DNA from: Prevotella sp. UBA7551
GTDB taxonomy: Bacteria > Bacteroidota > Bacteroidia > Bacteroidales > Bacteroidaceae
Length of the DNA stretch: 19,671 nt
Direction: 5' to 3'
NCBI GenBank assembly: GCA_002479145.1
Contig: DLLX01000020.1
Location: 1-19,671, forward strand
In this document: positions 1-8,062 of the stretch, piece by piece
How the letters are laid out: each line of letters starts with the position of its first letter
How positions within the stretch are numbered: the first letter of the stretch is position 1
Position numbers and translations under genes: made by a program
Notes under the pieces: model-generated
Database searches by the model: none
The model's input: only the letters and a program-made list of their open reading frames with translations
Told to the model about the DNA's origin: nothing

Positions 1-1933
1 TATAGCTGCAATGTGGGTTAATAGTGATTGTCCTCACAGGCTTTACCACATTAACCGTCACGTTGCTACCAGATCCTGAATATTTGTTCACCAGACTCGG
101 AGTAGAGATCAACACATGATCCACCGCAAAAGCGTAAGACCCTACCGCCGTTTCCTTATTCATGGCAAACGAAACAGCCATCACATTACCCTCACCCTTA
201 ACAATCTCGTTGCCGCCAAGCGAATAACAGAAACAACGCACCTTTCCATTGCCCATATCACGTGTTGTCATCGTGTAATTTTCAGCACGCTGCGACCAAA
301 CTATCTTGTCGAGAAGTACAAAGCTTTTATAGTCATAGGTTAAGTCAAACTGCAACCCATTCACCACATCATTATTCGACAAGTTGATGTTAAGTTTCAG
401 CGTGTCACCTGGCTCCACATCTGCACCACTAAGCGTGACATAGTTAGGCGAATACCTGTTGCCCGATACTTTGATATTATGCAGCCTCATGTCCGGGTCA
501 TTGGTATAGAGCTGCAACAATTCGTTGTAATCTCCTTCTTCAATACCATCCCATACCACATTCACATCTGTGCTGTTCCACGAATCAATCACTATCGGCA
601 ACTTTTTGTCCACCTTCAAGTGGACCGAACTGGTCACTATGCGCTCTATCCTCAGAGGGGCCGATCCATAGTTGTTAATGCGGAAAGAAGTATTGGCCTC
701 CTGCGTAATAGGGGTACGTCCCATACTTATTGCATCTGCGGCCCTCATGCTTGGACTCTGGATATTCACATAACCTGAATATTTGTCCGACAACACATTG
801 GTCTCCTGACCTTTGATGTTTGCCACCAGTACAGCTTTCTCTGCACCAAACGATGTGCCGTACCTACCATTCAGCTTGACTTTGAACGTAGCAATCTGCC
901 CATCGTTTCCACTAAAGGGTGTATCGGTGAGTGAGAAAGCGAGAGCACGCAGACTTCTGCCTTCCAGGGAGACCGTGAGTTGATGGTCAGCTTTACGACC
1001 AGTAAGCACGAAACTGCCGTCCACATATTTCAACTGCTCTGGCAGGTTGAAGTTGAACTGAAAGCCCGTTATCGCATCCATATTGTTCATCTTCAACGAC
1101 ACCGTTACGGTATCGTCGGCAACACCCGAGACATTCTCTACATGCAACTCGTTAACAGCAAACGGAACAGCTTTTATCTTCACCGTGTTCAGCTTGTAGA
1201 TGCTGTTGGTGATAAACTTTGCCTCCTCCGTTATAGCTCCACGCTCCACTGGGGCGTAGGCCAACGTAAAGTCCCTGCTACTGCCGGCGGCTATCTCTAT
1301 AGGAAACTTTTCGTTACAAGAAAACTCCGCCGCACTAAACTCCACCCCTTCAATCATGAGTGGTGCATTGCCCACATTGCTCACCGTTACCATCTGCTGA
1401 TAACTGCTCCGAATCGGCACTCTACCATAGTCCAGAAGCATCGAGCTGTATTCAGCTTTGGCGCATGATATCGTTGCGCTGCCGTCTGTAGCCGTAGCAT
1501 TGGGCAGGACTAAGCCCTTGCTGTCGGTCAACACTACCTTGTCCGCACGCAGCACAATGTTCGATGGTTCTTTGCCCAACTTCAACTCCACCGTCGCAAT
1601 ACTTCCATCACCCGGAGCGATGTCGCCCATTGTCATGGAATAGACAAAGATGTTCAACTTGCCGTCTTTCACTCCTGCCGTCACGCGGTGTTCGCTTGTC
1701 CTGCCCGTTACCTTGGCTGAGTTTTCCACAAGTTCAAGACGAGCGTCAAAGGGGATGCTCACCTGCGCCGACGAAACGTTTTCCGTGTTCGCAAGCCCAA
1801 TCTGCAACACCACCGTATCGCCCGGCTGGCCCTCCACTGTGCCGATGCTTACAATGTTGTCGGCAGCGGCACCCACCGCCACCGACCACATCATGATGCA
1901 CACAAGCAACAAAGGCTTGATTATACATTTCAT
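1..1933 (-). CDS. Secreted multi-module protein with repeated cohesin-like and choice-of-anchor-D-like domains (3' end outside window)
   Basis: An open frame runs 644 codons from ATG at 1933 to the window edge without a stop. Residues 1-23 form a signal peptide (hydrophobic LLLVCIMMWSVAVGAAA). Three related beta-sandwich modules begin near residues 27, 262 and 498, a period of about 235. Each opens with a GDT or DDT strand followed by 'V.L.I.LANT..VSSAQVSIPFD'-like text and closes with a strand such as 'LNIFVYSM' or 'VRCFCYSLGG' then 'G.IATVELKL'; this is the layout of cohesin modules. Between them, residues 164-256 and 398-490 look like choice-of-anchor-D/ASPM-SPD-2-Hydin-type modules ('VTVSNVGNAPLMIEGVEFS', 'FRINNYGSAPLRIERI'). 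It follows the dockerin-bearing protease by 38 bases, so co-transcription is likely. Proposed role (inference): extracellular scaffold or receptor for dockerin proteins. Cohesin identity rests on pattern only; generic Ig-like adhesion modules are the alternative. The C-terminus, and so any sorting signal, is not visible. Confidence 0.8.
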   Translation of the reverse strand, partial: MKCIIKPLLLVCIMMWSVAVGAAADNIVSIGTVEGQPGDTVVLQIGLANTENVSSAQVSIPFDARLELVENSAKVTGRTSEHRVTAGVKDGKLNIFVYSMTMGDIAPGDGSIATVELKLGKEPSNIVLRADKVVLTDSKGLVLPNATATDGSATISCAKAEYSSMLLDYGRVPIRSSYQQMVTVSNVGNAPLMIEGVEFSAAEFSCNEKFPIEIAAGSSRDFTLAYAPVERGAITEEAKFITNSIYKLNTVKIKAVPFAVNELHVENVSGVADDTVTVSLKMNNMDAITGFQFNFNLPEQLKYVDGSFVLTGRKADHQLTVSLEGRSLRALAFSLTDTPFSGNDGQIATFKVKLNGRYGTSFGAEKAVLVANIKGQETNVLSDKYSGYVNIQSPSMRAADAISMGRTPITQEANTSFRINNYGSAPLRIERIVTSSVHLKVDKKLPIVIDSWNSTDVNVVWDGIEEGDYNELLQLYTNDPDMRLHNIKVSGNRYSPNYVTLSGADVEPGDTLKLNINLSNNDVVNGLQFDLTYDYKSFVLLDKIVWSQRAENYTMTTRDMGNGKVRCFCYSLGGNEIVKGEGNVMAVSFAMNKETAVGSYAFAVDHVLISTPSLVNKYSGSGSNVTVNVVKPVRTITINPHCSY

Positions 1934-1971
1934 AATAGATAATAAAGCATCTCGTTACGAAAAGTCTTCTG

Positions 1972-4900
1972 TTATTTCACCACCTTCTTGCCATCGACAA
2001 TGTACACTCCGGCTGGAAGTCTCTGCAGGTCACTACTGCTTCCGGACACCTTCACACCCGTCAGCGTGTAGATTCCCGATACGCTCATAGCGTCAGCACC
2101 CAGACGCGTGATGCTCGTAGTCTGCCCGGCCTTTGCCTCCACATTGTTACCCAAAGCGTCGCTCAGCCGTACATCCATCACCTTGGCGTTGCCGATGTTC
2201 AATATGGCGTGTTTGCCTGGAGCGAGTGTCTTTCCGCTCATGCTGTAGGCAAGATAAATGTAGTCGTTGTCGCTGAGCCAAGCCGATGTTTGCTCAAACT
2301 CCTTCATATCGTCGGTGGCAGTTATCACCGTCCCCTTCTCCGTGGCGAGCTGTATCTGAACGCCAGCAAGTGCAACAGGAGCGTCCACATACACAATGCC
2401 GTTTTCTACGGTATAGGTGGCCGTTGCCATGGCCAATGCATTGGCGTTGGCATCTGGATGGAGGATGGTGCGAATGATACCCACCACATCGAGGATGTCG
2501 ATCTGGCTGTCCTTGTTTACATCGGCTGCCTCAAAGATAAATGGTTTCGGTGTCTGACCGGAAGCATAGTTCACGGTAGCAATCACGTCGGCAACGTCCA
2601 CCTTGCCCGAGCCATTGGCATCGCCAAGCGTGGAGGTCTTGGGCGTCACGGCAACGATGTTTGATGGGTCGGTTTCTTTCAAGTCGGTGGTGATGACCTT
2701 ATAAAGATAATAGTAGGTCGTATTGGGTACCACGTCATAGTCCACATATTCGAGGGTCTCGTTGTCGAGGAGTTGCTGGTTCACCTTCACCGTGTCACCA
2801 TTTTCGGTGTAGCGATAGAGGTTGTAACCGAGGAAGTCATCGAAGTTGTTCTGCACGTCATTCCACGACAACGTCACCTTACCCAGTCCAGCCTCACCCA
2901 TAAAGCCTGTGCTCAGCGAACCAGCCGCCTGCACATTCACGTTGAAGCGGGTGTTCTCTATAGGAATATCAAAGCCTTCGTTGTCCTTTGCACCATCCAC
3001 ATAGATGCGGTTGAGGCCATCGAAACCACTCTTTCCTGTGATAGTCAAGTATGCGGTATATATCAAGCTGTCTGCGCTCCATGCGCCTTCCTCTGCAATA
3101 GGGGTCTGCGTGTATGGGGGGCGAACGCCCATAGCCACCATTGGGGCGGCGTTGGTGCGCATCGGGCGGTTGAAGTACACCTCAAACTTATGCTTTCCTA
3201 CGCCAAGCGGCGGCAGCATATCAAACTCATCCTGTGCATCGTAGCCGTCTACGACCACTTTCCATACCACTCCGTGTGCCTCGGCAACTGGACGGGTAAG
3301 CATGTTGGAAAGGTCATATTCGGTAGTACCATAACCATTGTTGACATCATAAATACTCTTTCTTACAATTGATTCTTTGGAAGAACCGAAATAGTTAGGC
3401 TTATGAGGAGTGAACACTTCGGGAGCTCCATTAATGGCAACTTTTACAGCATTCCAGATGTTAGACTTTCCAATTTGACTCAATTCACCAAAATATTCAT
3501 CATCAAAGTAAGAAGTATTATTAATTAGATTTAGATTTAGATTTAGATAAGATGCATCCCAGCATATTTCACAAATCCTATTATCATAAACATTGCAACT
3601 CGTCCCTTTTCCATAAAAAAGAAAAATCACATTATACTTTAGGGCATCATTGCATACATCTCCATATATCCCATTTAGAAGAGAATTTTTCACCTCAGTG
3701 TATGCAAATCCATTTAAATTAATGTTTGCCTCACCTCCCCCGTTGCTTATTCCTTCAAGAACAATCAAACTATCAGGTTTACCCACTGCATGAATTGTGC
3801 CTTCATTGGTAAAGTACGTATCCTTAAACTCTAACTTCGTCCCCGGCTTGATGGTCAGCGTCACGCCCTTAGGAATAGCAAGATTCTTCGTCACGATATA
3901 ATGCACATCAGGGTAAAGCGTCATATCTTCCTTTATCACGCCTCCGATCTCCACGCCATTCTCAACCGTAAGCAGCACATCCTGCGTGATCACTTCGTCC
4001 GAACCATCGCAAGAGCCCTTGATTACAAGCTTTATACGCCTGTTGTCCGCACATTTGTCGTTTATCTTTATCCTCAGCGGCTCAGCACTTTTTGCCTTGC
4101 CGTATGCACTCAATTCCGAACCGAAGTCAGCCTTGCCCTTAATCATCTTCACGATAGTAGGGTCTTCGTTCTCGCCAAGTGCAATGGAAAGTTTGATGTT
4201 CTTTGCCTTGCCCCAAGCGTTGCGCACCACGGGATAGATGTCAATCACCTCACCGGCATCGGGTTGGCCGTCGCCATCGTTTTTCGTTGCGCCCTCCACA
4301 TGGGCACTGTCGTCCATTTCGTATGTGACGAACGACAGTTCCGGTTTGCGGTCCTCGTTCTTGATAGCGAATGCTTTGTAGATATCCAGTCCGCCAGTTG
4401 CCGTACGAGAGTGGATCAAGTCGCCATAGAGATACTCCTTGTTGGGATATTCTTTTGTCTGGATAAGCCGCGACAAGGCACCCGCCACCATCGGCGTGGC
4501 CATGGAAGTACCGTTGAGCGACTTGTAATTGCCGCCAGGATATGTGCTCTCTATCGTTGCGCCAGGGGCAAGCAACTCGTAATTATACAGCTTCTCCTCT
4601 CCCCATTCGGAATAAGCAGGACCGTTGTCGTCATAGTTGCTCCAGATCGTCACGTTGCCGTCGTTGCCCATCGCCTGCACGCCAAGCACGAAAGTGTAAG
4701 CTCCCGGATACATGGGCATGGGTGCCATTTGCCCTCTTTCAAAATGTTTATGGTTCAGGCACATCCCGTCGTTGCCCGCAGCAGCCACGAGCACCGCCTT
4801 TTGGTAAGCTCTTCCCAATGCCTGCTCCTCAGCTTTAGATTCGCCATAGCTGCCGAAGCTCATGCTGATGACATCGGCACCGTTAGCCACGGCATAATCG

Positions 4901-5847
4901 ATACCTTTGATAATGGTAGCCACATCGCCCGTTCCGTCGCTCTGCATCACGGTGACAGGCATAATCAAGGCATCCGGGTTTGCCCCGACAATGCCGATGC
5001 CATTGCCGCCTACTGCCGCAGCTATACCGGCACAATGGGTGCCATGGCCATTCCAGTCGCCAATGCGGCCAGTCTGGTTTACAAAATCCCATCCATGGAT
5101 GTCGTCCTTGAAGCCATTGTCGTCGTCGTCATAATCATCCACACCATCAGCCTCTTTCGTATTGGTCCAGATATTAGGTTTAAGGTCAGGGTGCTCAATG
5201 TCCACCCCAGTATCAAGAATTGCAATCACCGGCCGCTTTTGGGCGATAATCTTCTCCTTCCATAGCATGGGCATGCGGATGTCGCGCAACCCCCACTGCT
5301 CACTGTAAAGTGGGTCGTCGTAGGTGACCTCATCTGCCCCATCAGATACGTTTGCCCCCTCATCCATGGCAGGGTCAGTAGGAACTTGACCTTCTGTTGT
5401 AGCGCCAAGGGCGTACACGATGCGGTTGGGCTCGGCATATTCCACATCAGCCAGTTGGGAGATCTTGGCCACCGCCTCCTCCACGTTGCGCACCTTCGCC
5501 TTGTCGTAACGCAGTAGATAGATGCGACTCATCGCTGGCGCATCCACCATCTTGCCGTTGAAAGCCCGCGCCTGGCGCTTCAACTGCTGGCTGCCAGAGA
5601 GGGGCATCAGCTCCTCCACCGTAGTCACGCCGAGTTCGTGCAACACTGCGTCCAATGCGCTCACGCCCGCCGACTTGAATGGCGTGCGCTGAGGGGCATG
5701 AATGCGGACGGCACTCTGCTCCTTAAACTTTACGATAACCTCTCCTTCCCTACAGTGGTAGGCAGAGAAACGGGTGTCCACTTTTACCACTTCGTCCTCG
5801 TTGTTACGGTCTTGCGCCATTGACGGCACAGTAAGCGTCGCTGTCAA
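1972..5847 (-). CDS. Subtilisin-family (S8) serine protease with beta-helix-like, FN3, dockerin and C-terminal sorting regions
   Basis: Large secreted endopeptidase. Counting from the TTG at 5847 (1291 aa): residues 33-145 resemble an inhibitor-I9-like propeptide ending in VEYAEPN; the S8 catalytic domain spans about 180-500 with Asp212 (AILDTGVD), His268 (NGHGTH), oxyanion Asn359 (AAAGND) and Ser448 (NGTSMATP), all present. Residues 640-840 resemble a beta-helix and are unusually AT-rich. An FN3-like module covers 985-1069. Residues 1075-1128 are a dockerin type I pair of Ca loops: D1076/N1078/S1080/D1084/D1087 and D1109/N1111/D1113/D1117/D1120. Residues 1140-1240 form a further beta module, and the tail GIYTLTGVKV..LPAGVYIVDGKKVVK matches the short Prevotella T9SS-type sorting end. 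TTG 5847 is only the first start after an in-frame TGA; the likely original start is ATG 5877, which would add MNLH, the stop, then FLTLALTA, completing a signal peptide cleaved after SMA. Catalytic function is secure; export depends on the leader lesion. Confidence 0.9.
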   Translation of the reverse strand: MTATLTVPSMAQDRNNEDEVVKVDTRFSAYHCREGEVIVKFKEQSAVRIHAPQRTPFKSAGVSALDAVLHELGVTTVEELMPLSGSQQLKRQARAFNGKMVDAPAMSRIYLLRYDKAKVRNVEEAVAKISQLADVEYAEPNRIVYALGATTEGQVPTDPAMDEGANVSDGADEVTYDDPLYSEQWGLRDIRMPMLWKEKIIAQKRPVIAILDTGVDIEHPDLKPNIWTNTKEADGVDDYDDDDNGFKDDIHGWDFVNQTGRIGDWNGHGTHCAGIAAAVGGNGIGIVGANPDALIMPVTVMQSDGTGDVATIIKGIDYAVANGADVISMSFGSYGESKAEEQALGRAYQKAVLVAAAGNDGMCLNHKHFERGQMAPMPMYPGAYTFVLGVQAMGNDGNVTIWSNYDDNGPAYSEWGEEKLYNYELLAPGATIESTYPGGNYKSLNGTSMATPMVAGALSRLIQTKEYPNKEYLYGDLIHSRTATGGLDIYKAFAIKNEDRKPELSFVTYEMDDSAHVEGATKNDGDGQPDAGEVIDIYPVVRNAWGKAKNIKLSIALGENEDPTIVKMIKGKADFGSELSAYGKAKSAEPLRIKINDKCADNRRIKLVIKGSCDGSDEVITQDVLLTVENGVEIGGVIKEDMTLYPDVHYIVTKNLAIPKGVTLTIKPGTKLEFKDTYFTNEGTIHAVGKPDSLIVLEGISNGGGEANINLNGFAYTEVKNSLLNGIYGDVCNDALKYNVIFLFYGKGTSCNVYDNRICEICWDASYLNLNLNLINNTSYFDDEYFGELSQIGKSNIWNAVKVAINGAPEVFTPHKPNYFGSSKESIVRKSIYDVNNGYGTTEYDLSNMLTRPVAEAHGVVWKVVVDGYDAQDEFDMLPPLGVGKHKFEVYFNRPMRTNAAPMVAMGVRPPYTQTPIAEEGAWSADSLIYTAYLTITGKSGFDGLNRIYVDGAKDNEGFDIPIENTRFNVNVQAAGSLSTGFMGEAGLGKVTLSWNDVQNNFDDFLGYNLYRYTENGDTVKVNQQLLDNETLEYVDYDVVPNTTYYYLYKVITTDLKETDPSNIVAVTPKTSTLGDANGSGKVDVADVIATVNYASGQTPKPFIFEAADVNKDSQIDILDVVGIIRTILHPDANANALAMATATYTVENGIVYVDAPVALAGVQIQLATEKGTVITATDDMKEFEQTSAWLSDNDYIYLAYSMSGKTLAPGKHAILNIGNAKVMDVRLSDALGNNVEAKAGQTTSITRLGADAMSVSGIYTLTGVKVSGSSSDLQRLPAGVYIVDGKKVVK

Positions 5848-5877
5848 CGCAAGGGTTAAAAATCAATGTAGATTCAT
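5848..5877 (-). other. Upstream part of the protease signal peptide, interrupted by in-frame TGA (5863-5865)
   Basis: On the minus strand ATG AAT CTA CAT TGA is followed in frame by codons for FLTLAL, which run straight into the protease reading frame TATLTVPSMAQD. Reading the TGA as Arg (CGA or AGA, one substitution away) gives a textbook signal peptide with a positive n-region, hydrophobic core and Ala-x-Ala-like cleavage at SMA/Q. No other ATG in this frame exists between the stop and Met10 of the protease frame. Confidence 0.65.
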
Positions 5878-6496
5878 AATATTTGAATTAAGTTAAAACT
5901 TTTGTGTAAGTTTGATGAAAACTCGGTGGCTGATATTTTTAGTGATTTGTGAAAATCCTTGCAACCTGGAAGTGCAACACTTCAAAAGTTCATAGATAAT
6001 CATCGCTATGGTAGCCAATTGCAAAATTACGAAAAAGTTTCCTTACTTCGGACAATTTTCATAAAGTTTTTCTCCACAAGGGGAAAAAACACCATAAATC
6101 ATGCCATTTCCCCCCAATAACGCATGCGATTTAGGCACGATAAACGCTGAACTGCACAATCTGACCTCGTAAAAAATATGTACAGCATACCTGTGTGTTG
6201 GCGGAATGGTGCCAGATAATCGTGAAACTGATTTGTCATACGGCCCATATTGGCGCATAATACCGATGCTTTCGCCTCGCAATAGAGCCTGAAAGGCAGC
6301 CTCATATCGGCTAAATCATAAGAAGTTGTATATCAATACGTTGCATTTACCACCCCATCAAATATCAGCGACATCCACTGCCTTTTTTACCTTTCATATA
6401 GACAAGGCAGACTTTCTGAGATAGTTAAAAACCCAACATTTCCATTTCCCGGCAGGCTCTTTCCATTCGTTAATGACGCTCAAGTGGGATAGAAAC
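5878..6496. other. Long non-coding stretch between the protease operon and the ferredoxin gene
   Basis: About 620 bases without a convincing gene. Short open frames here lack family resemblance, start context and normal codon usage. Besides the candidate promoter at 6022-6055 it holds a 9-bp stem at 6067-6088 (TTTTTCTCC / GGGGAAAAA, one G-U pair, ACAA loop). I see nothing else I can name. Confidence 0.5.
6022..6055 (-). promoter_or_regulatory. Candidate promoter for the protease/cohesin operon
   Basis: The minus strand reads TAATTTTG at 6029-6022, matching the Bacteroidota -7 consensus TAnnTTTG, with TTG at 6055-6053 as a weak -33 element (spacing about 23, slightly long). The implied 5' leader to ATG 5877 is roughly 135 bases. 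Confidence 0.35.
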
Positions 6497-6522
6497 AAAA
6501 AAGGCTGCCGAAGCAGCCTAAA
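6497..6522 (-). terminator. Rho-independent terminator of the ferredoxin gene
   Basis: On the minus strand AGGCTGC and GCAGCCT form a perfect 7-bp stem (6502-6519) closed by a stable TTCG tetraloop, followed by a run of six T (6502-6497). It lies 28 bases after the ferredoxin stop codon. Confidence 0.93.
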
Positions 6523-6549
6523 ATTCTCTTTACTTTCCCGAATAATACA

Positions 6550-6720
6550 TTAAGGAAGGCTAATAGCCTCACTCGGGCAGACACTTGCACAAGTGCCACA
6601 CTCTGTACACATATCCGGGTTAATGGAGTATTTCTCGTCTCCAGAAGAAATTGCACCCACCGGGCACTCATCTATACATGTGCCGCATGCCACACAGTCA
6701 TCACCAATTACGTAAGCCAT
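6550..6720 (-). CDS. 2[4Fe-4S] bacterial-type ferredoxin
   Basis: A 56-residue cytoplasmic electron carrier. Two C-x2-C-x2-C-x3-C-P motifs (Cys9, 12, 15, 19 and Cys38, 41, 44, 48) bind two [4Fe-4S] clusters; each cluster takes three cysteines from one motif and one from the other, as in clostridial-type ferredoxins. The start was set at ATG 6720 (MAYVIGDDC) because this gives the usual family length and N-terminus; the frame remains open upstream to 6774, but those codons are AT-rich leader. It is a single-gene unit with its own promoter and terminator. In anaerobic Bacteroidota such ferredoxins serve enzymes like pyruvate:ferredoxin oxidoreductase and Rnf; the specific partner cannot be told from here. 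Confidence 0.95.
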   Translation of the reverse strand: MAYVIGDDCVACGTCIDECPVGAISSGDEKYSINPDMCTECGTCASVCPSEAISLP

Positions 6721-6813
6721 GATTCTTAATACTTTAAATTTAATGTTTTTGTAATTTTTCGTTGAGTCGGCCACCCAATTCTAAGATAGAATAGGCTACC
6801 TACTTTTGCATTG

Positions 6814-6847
6814 CAAAGGTAAGCATTAAATTTTATATACCCACAAA
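6814..6847 (-). promoter_or_regulatory. Promoter of the ferredoxin gene
   Basis: The minus strand has TACCTTTG at 6821-6814 (exact TAnnTTTG -7 box) and TTTG at 6847-6844 (-33 box) with 22 bases between. The -7 box lies in an imperfect palindrome, with TACTTTTG on the plus strand at 6801-6808 as a possible divergent -7 box for porT. The implied ferredoxin leader is about 85 bases. Confidence 0.65.
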
Positions 6848-6941
6848 TGAGGAGGAGAAAAATTGATATTTAGACGATATTAAAATTATTTGCCATACGA
6901 CAAGCTGCACAATAAGCAGCCTTCAGCTTCGTTATATTGTT

Positions 6942-7697
6942 GTGAGATTACTGGTAATGATATTGACGCTGTGTTGCCTTGGAGGAAATTGCCTTCAAAG
7001 CAGAGCACAGCAACGGACGGTGTCGAATCGCCCCTATACAGACTTGCGCACGTTTCACTTCGGCGTGCTTGTGGGAACTCACCTGCAAGACCTGGAATTG
7101 TTAAACAGTGGACCAACGACTATTGACGTGGAGGACGGAAGAGGCCCGGTGCAACGTACAGTTTCCGTAGACCAAGACCGATGGGATGCAGGATTCACGG
7201 TGGGAGTGTTGGGCGAACTGCGGTTGAACCAAACTTTCCAGTTGCGGATTGCACCTGCTATGTATTTTGGCACGCGTCACTTGACCTTCCGAAATATAAC
7301 TGATGTCAACGCAGAAGGAGCACCCACCATAGAAACGCAAGACTTGAAGACGGCCTACGTGGCGTGCGCATTCGACTTGATAGCCGCTGGCCCACGCTTC
7401 AACAATCATCGGCCATACGTTGTGGCAGGCGTGAATCCAATGATTAACTTGTCGGGAAAAGACAACGATTATATCAAATTGAAGCGGTCAGACCTATTCT
7501 TGGAATTAGGAGTGGGATGCGATTTTTATCTGCCCTTCTTCAAATTGCGTCCCGAGCTGAAATTCATGTACAGCCTTGGCGACTGCCTCGACAAGAATCA
7601 CGCTGACCAAGTGCGCGACAAGAACATGCTTATTTACACAAAGTCCGTCTCCGAGGCTCATTCCAAGATGATTGCCCTTACGTTCTATTTTGAATAA
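6942..7697 (+). CDS. porT: PorT family outer-membrane beta-barrel, type IX secretion component
   Basis: A 251-residue protein, close to the usual PorT length (about 240). Residues 1-23 are a signal peptide (LLVMILTLCCLGG..SRAQ). The mature part shows PorT-like features: RPYTDLRTFHFGVLVGTHLQDLE near the N-terminus, alternating amphipathic strands such as QLRIAPAMYFGTRHLTF, RPYVVAGVNPMINLSGKDND and FKLRPELKFMYSLGD, and an aromatic C-terminal residue pair FYFE typical of outer-membrane barrels. PorT is required for T9SS function in Porphyromonas gingivalis, so this protein plausibly helps secrete proteins like the dockerin protease in this window. The called start is GTG 6942; ATG 6957 is an alternative that shortens the signal peptide. 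The frame is open back to 6867 without an ATG. Monocistronic as far as seen; it converges on the DUF721 gene. Confidence 0.87.
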   Translation: MRLLVMILTLCCLGGNCLQSRAQQRTVSNRPYTDLRTFHFGVLVGTHLQDLELLNSGPTTIDVEDGRGPVQRTVSVDQDRWDAGFTVGVLGELRLNQTFQLRIAPAMYFGTRHLTFRNITDVNAEGAPTIETQDLKTAYVACAFDLIAAGPRFNNHRPYVVAGVNPMINLSGKDNDYIKLKRSDLFLELGVGCDFYLPFFKLRPELKFMYSLGDCLDKNHADQVRDKNMLIYTKSVSEAHSKMIALTFYFE

Positions 7698-7761
7698 GAA
7701 TGGGTGAAAAGGGGTCGAAAGTAAAGCTGACGAGTGGCTCAATGCGCGTTCAACGGCTGTG

Positions 7762-8055
7762 TCAGTAAAATCGGATGTCGGTCACAATTTGTGTACCCCC
7801 AGCCTTTTTGTTGAGTTTCAACACCAAATTCTTGCGCTCCATGCCCAACTCTGCACGCAGGGCTGGGCTGGACAACTGTACAAAGAGCACTTGATTGCGA
7901 ATGAATTTGTTGGTGGTGTGGCGCGCAATGACCTTCCCCACCACTTCGTCCCACGCATCCAGCAGACGCCGCTGCATCAAAGGGGTCTCCAAGCCATTCC
8001 TGCGGAGCAAAAGGTTAACCAAGTTATCCAGCTTTTCAACTTTTCTTCTAAACAT
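7762..8055 (-). CDS. DUF721 / DciA-like protein
   Basis: A 97-residue protein matching the DUF721 pattern: an N-terminal helical part, then 'DAWDEVVGKVIARHTTNKFIRNQVLFVQLSSPALRAEL', a stretch of helix-turn-strands, then 'KLNKKAGGTQIVTDIRFY', where the family ends in 'V.DIRF'. The family contains DciA, a loader of the replicative helicase DnaB in many bacteria without DnaC. It starts 7 bases after the recF stop, so it is in the same operon, an arrangement common in Bacteroidota and consistent with a DNA replication or repair role. Assignment to the DciA function specifically is inference. Confidence 0.85.
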   Translation of the reverse strand: MFRRKVEKLDNLVNLLLRRNGLETPLMQRRLLDAWDEVVGKVIARHTTNKFIRNQVLFVQLSSPALRAELGMERKNLVLKLNKKAGGTQIVTDIRFY

Positions 8056-8062
8056 AGTCGCT

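Noticed and set aside
3901..5265. 454-codon open frame on the plus strand opposite the protease gene
   Set aside because: It is antisense to the catalytic domain, rich in His, Val and Arg from reversed codons, and resembles no family. The minus-strand frame carries the catalytic triad.
5863..5865. TGA as selenocysteine or readthrough codon in the protease leader
   Set aside because: A signal peptide is not a place for selenocysteine and no SECIS-like structure is visible; a nonsense change fits.
6067..6088. Terminator at the 9-bp stem upstream of the protease operon
   Set aside because: T and A runs lie within the stem rather than as a U tract after it on either strand, and no gene ends nearby.
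6043..6305. Short minus-strand open frames of 68-79 codons
   Set aside because: No family resemblance, overlapping each other in different frames, and no start context; treated as chance frames in non-coding DNA.
6550..6774. Longer ferredoxin start at 6774
   Set aside because: It adds 18 residues unlike ferredoxins (KNYKNIKFKVLRI) from AT-rich leader sequence; ATG 6720 gives the standard N-terminus.
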